A DNA stretch of 64,000 nt from Clostridia bacterium. Lineage in GTDB: Bacteria; Bacillota; Clostridia; Christensenellales; Aristaeellaceae. Positions 16,351 through 24,340 of this stretch are shown here, in pieces. Both the position numbers and the translations under genes were made by a program. The stretch lies in NCBI GenBank assembly GCA_017937655.1, contig JAGBDE010000005.1, positions 1-64,000 of the forward strand, written 5' to 3'. Under the pieces are notes generated by a model, which was given only the letters and a program-made list of their open reading frames with translations, ran no database searches and was not told the DNA's origin. How positions within the stretch are numbered: the stretch's first letter is position 1; each line of letters opens with the position of its first letter.

Positions 16351-17397
16351 ATGAAAAAGGTTCTTGCCATCCTGCTTTCCCTGGTTATGGTCGTTCTTCT
16401 TTCCTCCTGCGGCTCCGCTCCCCAGAGCAATGTGGTCAACGTTTACAACTGGGAAGACTACATCGACGAGTCCGTTCTGGAGCAGTTTGAGAAGGAAACC
16501 GGCATCCACGTCAACTACATGAACTTCACCACCAACGAGGACATGATGGTGCAGGTCCGCGCCAACCCCGGCGCCTACGACGTCATCTTCCCCTCCGAGT
16601 ACTGCGTGGAACAGCTGATGGCTGAAAACCTGCTGGCGGAGATCAACTACGACAACGTTCCCAACATGAAGTACACCCTGGAAAACCTGCTGAACCCGGA
16701 CTACGACCCGGACAACAAGCATTCCGTTCCCTACATGTGGGGCACCGTGGGCATCCTGTACAACACCAAGATGGTGGACGAACCCGTTGACAGCTGGGCC
16801 ATCCTGTGGGATACCAAGTACATGAACAACGTGTTCATGCTGGACTCCATCCGCGACACCATGGGCATCACCCTGAAGTACCTGGGCTACTCCATGAACA
16901 CCCGCGAGCCCGTGGCTCTGGAAGCCGCCAAGGACAAGCTGATTGAGCAGAAGAAGTCCGGCGTGGTCAAGGCCTACCAGGTGGACGAAACCAAGGACAA
17001 GATGGTGCAGAACGAGGCCGCCCTGGCCGTGGTCTGGAGCGGCGACGCCCAGTACGCCATCGACCTCAATCCCGATCTGGCTTACGCCATCCCGAAGGAA
17101 GGCAGCAACGTGTGGGTGGACTGCATGGTCATCCCCTCCACCGCCAAGAACAAGGAAAACGCTGAGAAGTTCATCGACTTCCTCTGCCGCCCCGACATCG
17201 CCCAGAAGAACTGCGAAGAAATCTGGTACTCTTCTCCCAACACCGGCGCCATCGAGCTGATGGGCGAGGAATACACCAGCAACACCACCATGAATCCCCC
17301 CGCTGAAAGCCTGGCAAACTGCGAATATTTCCACAGCATTCAGGACTTCATCGCTTTCTACGAGGCCCTGTGGGGAGAAGTGAAGAACGCCAAGTAA
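16351..17397 (+). CDS. potD: Polyamine-binding lipoprotein PotD
   Basis: A 348-aa extracellular substrate-binding protein. A type II signal peptide ends in the lipobox LLSSC with the lipidated Cys at residue 20. The mature part begins with VVNVYNWEDYIDESVLEQFEKETGI-type sequence (NVYNWEDYID is the PotD/PotF hallmark), and VPYMWGTVGILYN and VVWSGDAQYA are conserved ligand-lobe motifs. The ATG at 16351 follows GGAGG by 7 nt; a GTG overlapping the potC stop is rejected. A strong terminator follows. Confidence 0.95.
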   Translation: MKKVLAILLSLVMVVLLSSCGSAPQSNVVNVYNWEDYIDESVLEQFEKETGIHVNYMNFTTNEDMMVQVRANPGAYDVIFPSEYCVEQLMAENLLAEINYDNVPNMKYTLENLLNPDYDPDNKHSVPYMWGTVGILYNTKMVDEPVDSWAILWDTKYMNNVFMLDSIRDTMGITLKYLGYSMNTREPVALEAAKDKLIEQKKSGVVKAYQVDETKDKMVQNEAALAVVWSGDAQYAIDLNPDLAYAIPKEGSNVWVDCMVIPSTAKNKENAEKFIDFLCRPDIAQKNCEEIWYSSPNTGAIELMGEEYTSNTTMNPPAESLANCEYFHSIQDFIAFYEALWGEVKNAK

Positions 17398-17410
17398 TTT
17401 AGTCAATACA

Positions 17411-17446
17411 AAACCCCCACCTTCCATCACGAAGGTGGGGGTTTTT
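17411..17446. terminator. Bidirectional terminator
   Basis: A 13-14 bp stem (AAACCCCCACCTTC and its complement) with a 6-nt loop, with A on one side and T on the other. It separates the convergent potD and 17.5-kb genes. Confidence 0.95.
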
Positions 17447-17452
17447 GTTCGT

Positions 17453-17923
17453 TTAGATGCCGTACAGATGGTGGCCCCTGTAAACCAGCACCACCTCTGT
17501 ATCCTTCTGAATGCCATAGCAGGCAAAGGTATATTCCTGCTTTTCAAAGGGGACGCCTTCCCGGTCATCGCGGAAAAACCAGGCAGAACATTCCAAATCC
17601 TCCATACCCATAGACGACAGAACGTTTTGATTCAGTTCCACAGGTACCGGAATTTCCTTCACGCTTGCCGGTTCTGCTATCCAATCTTTCGGGACATTCC
17701 ATCCATCAGCGGGCAGAGTGAAGACCGCGATCTCGTAACCATCCACATACTGCAAAAAGTCCGTAAAGCTATCATACGCCTTGCATTTGAAACCGCTTCC
17801 GTTTTCCAGTCCCACAGCCTGGAGCAGGCTGCGGCATCGGATGTGCCGGGTGATGCCGACGGACAATGTCACCAGCAAAGCGGCAACCAATACCACAATC
17901 AAAACCCTTTTCAAACGCCTCAT
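17453..17923 (-). CDS. Hypothetical membrane-anchored protein
   Basis: A 156-aa protein with a basic N-terminus (MRRLKR) and one hydrophobic segment at about residues 7-24, so probably anchored with the rest outside the cell. The outer part is acidic to neutral and has three cysteines but no motif I recognise. Its ATG overlaps the methyltransferase stop by 4 nt, with GAGGAG 8 nt upstream, so it is the last gene of a four-gene minus-strand run. Confidence 0.75.
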   Translation of the reverse strand: MRRLKRVLIVVLVAALLVTLSVGITRHIRCRSLLQAVGLENGSGFKCKAYDSFTDFLQYVDGYEIAVFTLPADGWNVPKDWIAEPASVKEIPVPVELNQNVLSSMGMEDLECSAWFFRDDREGVPFEKQEYTFACYGIQKDTEVVLVYRGHHLYGI

Positions 17924-18690
17924 AGACGGTTCTCCTCTTCAGGCTTCTTCGCCAGATACAGAATATAAGTATCGTTGAACACAATCTTGTCCCCCGCCTG
18001 AAGCACCGCCTCCCGGAGGCCGCCAAAGAACTGGCTTCTGTACGGCTCGGGGATCACAATGTGGTCGCAATGGGTGCCGGAGTAGCCCACGTATTCGTCG
18101 GCGGTCATGACCCGGGCGCCGGAATACTCCCGCTTCTCAAAATCCACATAGCCGTAGTCCGGGGCGTTGGTATAGGTGAACTTCTGAGAGTACTTCTCCT
18201 GGGGTTGATAAAACCGGTCATACACCTGCTGGATTTGCTGGTACAGGGCCTCGTTGGAGGAGCGGTACTCGCTGCGGGTCAGCATCATGGCCAGCGTGCC
18301 GCCCGGTTTCAGCATGCGGAAGGTCTTGGAAAAGGCGATGTCCTCCGGGATCCATTGGATGGTGGCGGCGGAGTAGATCATGTCGAACTGACCATCGGGA
18401 AAATCATGGGTGATGAAGTCATCACAGACGATGCTGAAATTGGGCATGTGGCCGAACTTCTGCTGCATCTTGTCCGCCAGGTGCTCCCCCAGCTCGATGG
18501 CCAGATAGTTGCATCCGGTGCGAAGGATGGGCTCCGTGGCCTGGCCGGTGCCGGGGCCAAGCTCCAGCACGTTTTTCCCCGGGCCGACGCCCGCGTAATC
18601 AATCAGTTCCCGGAACAATTCCGGGCTGTAGTGGGGCCGATAGCGGTCAAACTGCTCAGGGATGGTGTCGAACACTTTTCTGAATTCCAT
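17920..18690 (-). CDS. Class I SAM-dependent methyltransferase
   Basis: A 256-aa methyltransferase. Motif I is NVLELGPGTGQATEPIL (SAM binding), followed by YLAIELGEHLADKM and the FDMIYSAATIQWIPE segment (motif IV/post). This is the small-molecule methyltransferase type 11/25 class; the substrate cannot be told. The ATG at 18690 has GGAG 6 nt upstream and is chosen over two codons closer to the yitT stop. It lies between yitT and a small membrane-protein gene. Confidence 0.88.
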   Translation of the reverse strand: MEFRKVFDTIPEQFDRYRPHYSPELFRELIDYAGVGPGKNVLELGPGTGQATEPILRTGCNYLAIELGEHLADKMQQKFGHMPNFSIVCDDFITHDFPDGQFDMIYSAATIQWIPEDIAFSKTFRMLKPGGTLAMMLTRSEYRSSNEALYQQIQQVYDRFYQPQEKYSQKFTYTNAPDYGYVDFEKREYSGARVMTADEYVGYSGTHCDHIVIPEPYRSQFFGGLREAVLQAGDKIVFNDTYILYLAKKPEEENRL

Positions 18691-18701
18691 AAGCATCTCC
18701 G

Positions 18702-19580
18702 TCACATCACGCCCCGGAAACCCTTGCCGATGATCTCCGTGGTGTTGGTAATCAGAATGAAGCAGGAGGGATCCACCTGCTTGGCAAACTGGCGCAGGCG
18801 CACGGCCTGGGCGCGGCTGACGGCGGTCAGCAGCACGGTTTTGTCCTCATGGGTGAATGCGCTCTCGCCCTCCATGCGGGTGGCGCCCCGGTGCAGATCC
18901 TTCACAATGAAGTCAATGATGGGCTCCGGCTTGGTGGTGATGATCTGGAAATACTTATGCACGGCAATGTTTTCCAGCACCATATCCACGATGACGGACT
19001 TCACCGCCAGGCCCAGGATGCTGAACAGGCCGGTTTCCACGCCGAAGGCCACGGCAGCCATCAAAGTGATGGCAAAGTCCACAAACAGCAGGCTTTGGCC
19101 GATGTTGATGTTGGTCTTCTTTTTCAGGATCATGGCCACGATGTCGGTACCGCCGCTGGAGGCCTGCATGTTGAACATGATGGCGCTGCCAATGGCGGGC
19201 AATGCCACGGCGAAGATCAGCTCCAGCAAAGGCTGGCTGGTGAGGGGGCCGTCCAGGGGGTAGACCCGTTCCAAAAGCCAGATCACGCCGGACATCAGCA
19301 GACTGACGTAGGCGGTGCGCACACCAAAGGACTTGCCGAACACCAGAAAGCCCAGCAGCAATAGCAGCTGGTTAATGATGAACACAAAGGTACCCGGCGT
19401 CATCCCGGGAAAATAATGGCCCAGGATGATGGAAATGCCGCTGACGCCGCCGGTGGAGAAATGGTTGGGGAACTTGAAAAAGGCAATGCCGATGGCCATC
19501 AGCAGGGTGGCCAGGGTCAGCCAGGCGTATTCCTTCAGGGTCTGTTTCACGGGAAGCTTTTCCTTTTGCGCGGTTTGCAT
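18702..19580 (-). CDS. YitT family membrane protein
   Basis: A 292-aa protein with five to six hydrophobic segments (YitT/DUF161) in the first 200 residues and a soluble C-terminal DUF2179 domain (about 215-290; the conserved RGAT and YTHEDKTVLLT-like stretch are visible as HRGATRMEGESAFTHEDK). GGVSGISIIL and ASSGGTDIVAMIL are family signatures. The transported compound is unknown. A good AGGAGG-like site (GGGGAGGATG) precedes the ATG at 19580. Confidence 0.92.
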   Translation of the reverse strand: MQTAQKEKLPVKQTLKEYAWLTLATLLMAIGIAFFKFPNHFSTGGVSGISIILGHYFPGMTPGTFVFIINQLLLLLGFLVFGKSFGVRTAYVSLLMSGVIWLLERVYPLDGPLTSQPLLELIFAVALPAIGSAIMFNMQASSGGTDIVAMILKKKTNINIGQSLLFVDFAITLMAAVAFGVETGLFSILGLAVKSVIVDMVLENIAVHKYFQIITTKPEPIIDFIVKDLHRGATRMEGESAFTHEDKTVLLTAVSRAQAVRLRQFAKQVDPSCFILITNTTEIIGKGFRGVM

Positions 19581-19603
19581 GTTTCATCCTCCCCTTGCAT
19601 GCA

Positions 19604-20332
19604 TCAGAGGGTAAACTCTACCTTGACCACCCGGCCGATAAAGCTCACGTCCGGCAGGGAGCAGACGTCGCTCTGGTACTCCCGGTCGTAGCTCTGCAAA
19701 AGCACGTTCATAGCGTCCAGTTTCTTGATCTTGCGAAGGCTGCGGCGGCCGTCCTTCTCCACCAGCATGATGGCTCCGTCAATGGGGCTGGCGGAGGGCA
19801 CCACGAAGCAATAGTCGTCCCGCATGATGCGGAAGCCCCGCATGCTGTCGTCCGGGGCGGAGATGTAGAACACCTTGTCCGGAGACGCGCCTTCGATCTT
19901 GCCGTCCAGAATAGGCACCAGCCGGTGATCCACTTCCTTCATGACGGCGTTGTACACGGGCACCCGCTTCAGCACGCTGGAAAGCGCGTCCAGCCAGACG
20001 CTGCCGGAAACGCTCTTTTCCTTCTCATCATCGCCGGAGGTGGAGTAGACCTTCTCCGTTTCCTCCCGGCGGGGCTTGGGGGCGGCCTTGGGCACGGTGG
20101 TGTTCAGGTCCACCGTGGCGGCAATGTCCTCCAGGCTGAAGCCCACCTCGTTGTGCTCGGTCAGGCCCATCTTTTTCAGGATGCGGCGGGCCTGGTCGTC
20201 CTGGATGATGCGGGTGCCGGCCTCCACGTCCTTCAGATATCCTTCGCTGACGCCGCCCAGCTTAGCCACCTGCTTCAGCGTCATGTTCCGCCGAAGGCGC
20301 TCCGTGTGCAGCAAATCTCCCAAACGGCTCAT
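19604..20332 (-). CDS. XRE regulator with LexA/S24-like C-terminus
   Basis: A 242-aa protein. Residues 1-58 form an XRE helix-turn-helix (LRRNMTLKQVAKLGGVSEGYLKDVE). After a charged linker, residues about 150-240 look like a LexA/S24 peptidase fold: the Ser of PDDSM is residue 163 and a Lys lies about 38 residues later (RRSLRKIKK), the spacing of the LexA Ser/Lys pair. It may therefore be a self-cleaving stress regulator. It is transcribed divergently from the Fe-S scaffold gene, with a palindrome between them, and leads the yitT run (23 nt gap). Confidence 0.82.
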   Translation of the reverse strand: MSRLGDLLHTERLRRNMTLKQVAKLGGVSEGYLKDVEAGTRIIQDDQARRILKKMGLTEHNEVGFSLEDIAATVDLNTTVPKAAPKPRREETEKVYSTSGDDEKEKSVSGSVWLDALSSVLKRVPVYNAVMKEVDHRLVPILDGKIEGASPDKVFYISAPDDSMRGFRIMRDDYCFVVPSASPIDGAIMLVEKDGRRSLRKIKKLDAMNVLLQSYDREYQSDVCSLPDVSFIGRVVKVEFTL

Positions 20333-20389
20333 ATGTTTCTACCTCGTTTCGTTTTATGTAAGCTGTTTTTCGCTCCAAAAGGCACATAG

Positions 20390-20418
20390 ATTATACATCA
20401 TCCGGGCCCGTTTATCAA
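20390..20418 (-). promoter_or_regulatory. Promoter of the XRE/S24-yitT operon
   Basis: Minus strand TTGATA, 17 nt, TATAAT. A GAGG ribosome site precedes the ATG at 20332. Confidence 0.85.
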
Positions 20419-20453
20419 CGGAGAAGGTTTTTGACACTTTTTTCACAAAAGTA

Positions 20454-20468
20454 ACAGAATTTTTCTGT
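20454..20468. promoter_or_regulatory. Palindrome between divergent promoters
   Basis: Perfect inverted repeat ACAGAA, TTT, TTCTGT. It lies between the S24-like regulator promoter and the scaffold-gene promoter and is a candidate operator for that regulator. Confidence 0.6.
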
Positions 20469-20498
20469 CTGGGGCTTTTTCCTTTTGGGAAAATGTGT

Positions 20499-20504
20499 TA
20501 TAGT
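20499..20504 (+). promoter_or_regulatory. Likely -10 box of the scaffold-GGGtGRT operon
   Basis: TATAGT, 52 nt before the ATG; the -35 region is poor. A separate TTGACA at 20431-20436, 18 nt before CAGAAT, is an alternative upstream promoter overlapping the palindrome. Confidence 0.5.
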
Positions 20505-20556
20505 ATGCTCGTATGTGTCCGCATCACAGACAATGTTGGATAAGGAGGATACAATC

Positions 20557-21249
20557 ATGCAATATTCAAGAGAAGTCGAGGAAATGGTATGCGTCAAGAA
20601 GGGCCCCAATCACGGCCCTGCCCCCATTCCCGAAGAGGGCAAGTGGGTTCAGAGCCGCGAGATTAAGGACATCAGCGGTTTCACCCATGGTGTGGGCTGG
20701 TGCGCTCCCCAGCAGGGCGCCTGCAAGCTGAGCCTGAACGTGAAGGAAGGTATCATCCAGGAAGCTCTGGTGGAAACCCTGGGCTGCTCCGGTATGACCC
20801 ACTCCGCCGCTATGGCCGCTGAAATCCTGCCCGGCAAGACCATTCTGGAAGCCCTGAACACTGACCTGGTTTGCGACGCCATCAACACCGCCATGCGGGA
20901 ACTGTTCCTGCAGATCGTGTACGGCCGCACCCAGAGCGCTTTCTCCGAGGACGGCCTGTCCATCGGCGCCGGCCTGGAAGACCTGGGCAAGGGCCTGCGC
21001 AGCCAGATCGGCACCATGTACGGCACCCTGAAGAAGGGCGTGCGTTACCTGGAAATGGCCGAGGGCTACGTGCTGAAGATCGGTCTGGACAAGGACCATG
21101 AGGTCATCGGCTATCAGTTCGTGCATCTTGGAAAGATGATGGAAGCCATCAAGAAGGGCGTCGATCCCAAGGAAGCCTACGAGAAGAACGTCGGCACCTA
21201 CGGCCGCTTCGCCGAGGCTGTGGAATACATCGATCCCCGTCATCAGTAA
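20557..21249 (+). CDS. NifU/IscU-like iron-sulfur scaffold protein
   Basis: A 230-aa protein related to the Fe-S cluster assembly scaffolds. Cysteines C49 and C56 (GVGWCAPQQGACKL) and C77 (TLGCSGMTHSAAMAAEIL) are in positions like the IscU ligands, where the third Cys sits in a GC...A...SxxxxE loop. The C-terminal half (about 130-230) has no motif I recognise. In Clostridia this gene type stands next to the GGGtGRT gene, as here. AAGGAGG 8 nt upstream supports the ATG; codon use suggests high expression. Confidence 0.8.
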   Translation: MQYSREVEEMVCVKKGPNHGPAPIPEEGKWVQSREIKDISGFTHGVGWCAPQQGACKLSLNVKEGIIQEALVETLGCSGMTHSAAMAAEILPGKTILEALNTDLVCDAINTAMRELFLQIVYGRTQSAFSEDGLSIGAGLEDLGKGLRSQIGTMYGTLKKGVRYLEMAEGYVLKIGLDKDHEVIGYQFVHLGKMMEAIKKGVDPKEAYEKNVGTYGRFAEAVEYIDPRHQ

Positions 21250-21276
21250 TCCGAATTTGATAAGAGGTGAGTAGAA

Positions 21277-22275
21277 ATGGCTACTTTTGAAGGATACGAG
21301 AGAAGAATCGAAAAGATCAACAAGGTTCTTGCCGAGTATGGTCTTGCCGATCTGGACCAGGCCGCTCAGTTCGTGAAGGACTACGGCGTGGATGTTGATT
21401 CCATCGTTCGCGGCGTTCAGCCCATCGCTTTTGAAAACGCTGTTTGGGCCTACATTCTGGGCGCTGCCATCGCCATCAAGAAGGGCTGCAAGAGCGCTGC
21501 CGACGCCGCCAAGGCTATCGGCGAAGGCCTGCAGGCTTTCTGCATCCCCGGCTCCGTTGCTGACCAGCGCGCTGTTGGTCTGGGCCACGGCAACCTGGGC
21601 GCCATGCTGCTGAGCGAATCCACCAAGTGCTTCGCTTTCCTGGCTGGCCACGAGAGCTTTGCTGCTGCTGAGGGCGCCATCGGTATCGCCCGCACCGCCA
21701 ACAAGGTTCGCAAGGAGCCCCTGCGGGTTATCCTGAACGGCCTGGGCAAGGATGCTGCTTACATCATCAGCCGCATCAACGGCTTCACCTATGTGCAGAC
21801 CCAGATGGATTACTCCACTGGCGAAGTGAAGATTGTGAAGGAAACCCCCTACTCTGACGGCGAAAAGGCCAAGGTTCGCTGCTACGGCGCCGACGACGTC
21901 ACCGAGGGCGTGGCCATCATGCGTCTGGAAGACGTGGACGTTTCCATCACCGGTAACTCCACCAACCCCACCCGCTTCCAGCATCCCGTTGCCGGCACCT
22001 ACAAGAAGTGGGCTGTTGAGAACGGCAAGAAGTACTTCTCCGTGGCCTCCGGCGGCGGCACCGGCCGTACCCTGCATCCCGACAACATGGCCGCTGGCCC
22101 TGCCTCCTACGGCATGACCGACACCATGGGCCGTATGCACAGCGACGCTCAGTTCGCCGGTTCCAGTTCCGTTCCCGCTCACGTGGAAATGATGGGCCTC
22201 ATCGGCATGGGCAACAACCCCATGGTTGGCGCTACCGTCGCCGTGGCTGTTGCCATCGAGGAAGCTGCCAAGTAA
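21277..22275 (+). CDS. GGGtGRT protein
   Basis: A 332-aa soluble protein named for the motif GGGTGRT, here at residues 259-265. GNLGAMLLSESTKCFAFLAGHESFAAAEG and TPYSDGEKAKVRCYGADD are further conserved stretches (seen in part). The function of the family is not established; it almost always accompanies the NifU-like protein encoded 27 nt upstream, which points to a joint role in metal or redox metabolism. Strong GAGGTG ribosome site and GCC/AAG-rich codon use suggest abundant protein. Confidence 0.9.
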   Translation: MATFEGYERRIEKINKVLAEYGLADLDQAAQFVKDYGVDVDSIVRGVQPIAFENAVWAYILGAAIAIKKGCKSAADAAKAIGEGLQAFCIPGSVADQRAVGLGHGNLGAMLLSESTKCFAFLAGHESFAAAEGAIGIARTANKVRKEPLRVILNGLGKDAAYIISRINGFTYVQTQMDYSTGEVKIVKETPYSDGEKAKVRCYGADDVTEGVAIMRLEDVDVSITGNSTNPTRFQHPVAGTYKKWAVENGKKYFSVASGGGTGRTLHPDNMAAGPASYGMTDTMGRMHSDAQFAGSSSVPAHVEMMGLIGMGNNPMVGATVAVAVAIEEAAK

Positions 22276-22288
22276 TCACGGTTTTTTC

Positions 22289-22320
22289 AGGAGTCTGTCC
22301 CATGGACAGGCTCCTTTTTC
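22289..22320 (+). terminator. Terminator after the GGGtGRT gene
   Basis: A 12-bp stem (AGGAGTCTGTCC with GGACAGGCTCCT, one G-U pair) with a tight loop, then a T-rich tail. Confidence 0.93.
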
Positions 22321-22380
22321 TTTTGACAAAAGACGGCAAAAAGAGTATATTCTTGCCATCATAAACTCGGAGGGATTCTC

Positions 22381-22827
22381 ATGTTTGAAAACATCGGTGG
22401 AAAAATCAAATCCCTGGCGAAAGTCATCTGCTGGATTGGTATTATTGCTTCTATTATCGGCGCCATTGCTATTTGGGCGGCGGGCGACCGCTGGAACCCC
22501 ACGTTCCTCCCGGGTCTGCTGACGCTGGTGGTCGGATGCCTGGGCTCCTGGCTGGGCTCCTTCTTCACCTACGGCCTGGGCGAGCTGATCGAAAGCACCC
22601 AGCAGAACGCCTACACCAACACCCAGATCCTGGAACACCTGCGCAAGAACGGCGAAAGCGGCAAGAGCAGCAGTAAGTCTGACCCCTCCCCCGCCCCCAC
22701 GCCCTCTTATTTCAGCCGGCCTCATACCACTTCCAGCGGCACCACCAGCGGATGGCGCTGCAAGCAGTGCGACACCCTCAACGCCGCCACCAGCCTGTAC
22801 TGCAAGGACTGCGGCACCAGCAGATGA
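22381..22827 (+). CDS. Membrane protein with C-terminal zinc ribbon
   Basis: A 148-aa protein with two hydrophobic segments (about residues 13-33 and 42-65), a Ser/Pro linker, and a C-terminal zinc ribbon WRCKQC-x13-CKDCGTS (four cysteines, RanBP-like spacing). The GGAGG site is 7 nt before the ATG. The gene ends in ATGA overlapping the GNAT start. The function is unknown. Confidence 0.8.
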   Translation: MFENIGGKIKSLAKVICWIGIIASIIGAIAIWAAGDRWNPTFLPGLLTLVVGCLGSWLGSFFTYGLGELIESTQQNAYTNTQILEHLRKNGESGKSSSKSDPSPAPTPSYFSRPHTTSSGTTSGWRCKQCDTLNAATSLYCKDCGTSR

Positions 22828-23306
22828 TCACCCTGCGGCCCGTCACCCCGGAAAATGAGGCCGATATTCTCTGCCTGCAGGTGGCGGAGGGCCAGCGGCA
22901 TTTTGTGGCCGATAACCGCCGCAGCCTGGAGGAGGCAGCGGCCTGCATCCGTGCCGGAGGAAGCGCTTTCCCCTTCGGCATCTATGACGGTGACCAGCCC
23001 GTGGGCTTTCTGATGGTCGGCTTTGGCGTGGATGACGACTGGCTCAACCCGCCGGAAATCGCCCATGGGAGCTACAACATCTGGCGGCTGATGATCGACC
23101 AACGCTGTCAGCGCAAGGGTTACGGCCGACAGGCGCTTCAGCTGGCGCTGGACTTCATCCGCAGCTGGCCCTGCGGCAAGGCCGACTGCTGCTGGCTCAG
23201 CTATGAGCCGGAGAATGTGGTGGCCCGGGAACTGTACCGCTCTGTGGGCTTTCAGGAAACCGGTGATATGGATGAAAACGAGATCATTGCAGCTTTACGG
23301 TTGTAA
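22824..23306 (+). CDS. GNAT family N-acetyltransferase
   Basis: A 160-aa GNAT enzyme. The acetyl-CoA loop is QRKGYGRQALQLAL (about residues 91-104) and the C-terminal RELYRSVGFQETG is typical. The N-terminus (ITLRPVTPENEADILCLQVAEGQRHFVADN) resembles the BltD group of polyamine acetyltransferases, so spermidine-type substrates are possible but unproven. ATG overlaps the zinc-ribbon gene stop by 4 nt. Confidence 0.88.
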   Translation: MITLRPVTPENEADILCLQVAEGQRHFVADNRRSLEEAAACIRAGGSAFPFGIYDGDQPVGFLMVGFGVDDDWLNPPEIAHGSYNIWRLMIDQRCQRKGYGRQALQLALDFIRSWPCGKADCCWLSYEPENVVARELYRSVGFQETGDMDENEIIAALRL

Positions 23307-23310
23307 GCAA

Positions 23311-23337
23311 AAAGCAGGGAAATCCCCTGCTTTTTTT
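23311..23337 (+). terminator. Terminator after the GNAT gene
   Basis: Stem AAAGCAGGG/CCCTGCTTT, 5-nt loop, then a T-run. It overlaps no gene. Confidence 0.93.
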
Positions 23338-23360
23338 ATTGAGACAAAACGGTTTTCTTT

Positions 23361-23392
23361 GGGTTCTTTTCTTTTGACCCAAAAAGGAACCC
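23361..23392. repeat. Inverted repeat with alternative stems
   Basis: GGGTTC pairs with GAACCC across a T/A-rich interior; TTTGGGT at 23358-23364 can instead pair with ACCCAAA. It lies between convergent genes and may end the eamA transcript. Confidence 0.5.
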
Positions 23393-23419
23393 CCCGGCAG
23401 GGCCGCCAGAGGCAAAACA

Positions 23420-24340
23420 TTAATTCCTCTGCACCCCAAACACGCCCACAATGATCACTCCGGCGGCCAGCAGCGATACCCAGGTTATGCTCTCGCCCAG
23501 GAACACCACGCCCGCGTATACGGAAAGGATGGTGGTCACGTTGCAGAAGGCGGTGGTTTTGCTGACCGGCAGCATCGTGGCCGCGTAGTTCAGGCACATG
23601 AATGCCAGGATGGAGGAAAACAGGCTCAGGTAGACCATAGCCAGCAGGAAGCCGCCGTTCCGGGCGGGGGCCAGGAGCAGCGCGCCGTCGCCCCGGGTTT
23701 CAACCAGGGCCAGGGCGGTGAAGACCAACGCCGCCACCAGCATCATCACGTAGGTGCGCTCCAGGGCGGAAAACCGGGCGGACAATTTGCGGCTCATGAT
23801 GTTGAAGGCCGCGCCACAGGCCACCGCGCCCACCAGCAGCACAACGCCCAGGGGACGGATCTCGCCGCCTGCGCTCTGCTGCAGGGTCATAACCACCACG
23901 CCGGCAATGGACAGAAGCGAAAACAGCACCTGCTGCCAGGAGGGTCTCTCGCCCACAAACAGAACGCCTGCGCCCAGCGCCACAATGGGAATCAGCGCAA
24001 TGATGACCCCGGAAACCGTGGCGTTGGTCATGGAGATGCCGTAGCTTTCGCACAGGAAATACAAAACAGGCTGGACAAGGCCCAGCAAAATCAGCGTCCC
24101 AGCCGACTTCCAGGGAATGTCAAACCGGAGCCAGTCCTGCCGCCCGGTGCGCCGCGCCCAGACGGCCACCAGGTTCAGCAAAAGGAAGGCCCCGCAGAAG
24201 CGGTACATCAGCATCACAAAGGGCGAGGCCACCTGCAGAGCGATGCGGGAAAACATGAAGCTGAAGCCGAAAATACCGTTGCCGATGAACGCCGCCAGCG
24301 TGGCAAAAAGCTGGCGGCGCTTTTGTTTTGCGTCCATCAT
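23420..24340 (-). CDS. EamA/DMT family transporter
   Basis: A 306-aa drug/metabolite transporter with ten predicted helices in two EamA halves. NGIFGFSFMFSRIAL and MYRFCGAFLLL open the first half, and LGVVLLVGAVACGAAFNIMSRKL opens the second. Such proteins export small metabolites; the substrate is unknown. GAGGAG 5 nt before the ATG at 24340. It overlaps the SGNH gene by 4 nt and ends the MATE-SGNH-EamA run. Confidence 0.9.
   Translation of the reverse strand: MMDAKQKRRQLFATLAAFIGNGIFGFSFMFSRIALQVASPFVMLMYRFCGAFLLLNLVAVWARRTGRQDWLRFDIPWKSAGTLILLGLVQPVLYFLCESYGISMTNATVSGVIIALIPIVALGAGVLFVGERPSWQQVLFSLLSIAGVVVMTLQQSAGGEIRPLGVVLLVGAVACGAAFNIMSRKLSARFSALERTYVMMLVAALVFTALALVETRGDGALLLAPARNGGFLLAMVYLSLFSSILAFMCLNYAATMLPVSKTTAFCNVTTILSVYAGVVFLGESITWVSLLAAGVIIVGVFGVQRN

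Noticed and set aside
22824-23306. GNAT as part of the polyamine uptake operon
   Set aside because: It is more than 5 kb away, on a separate transcript, and the BltD-like N-terminus is only suggestive.
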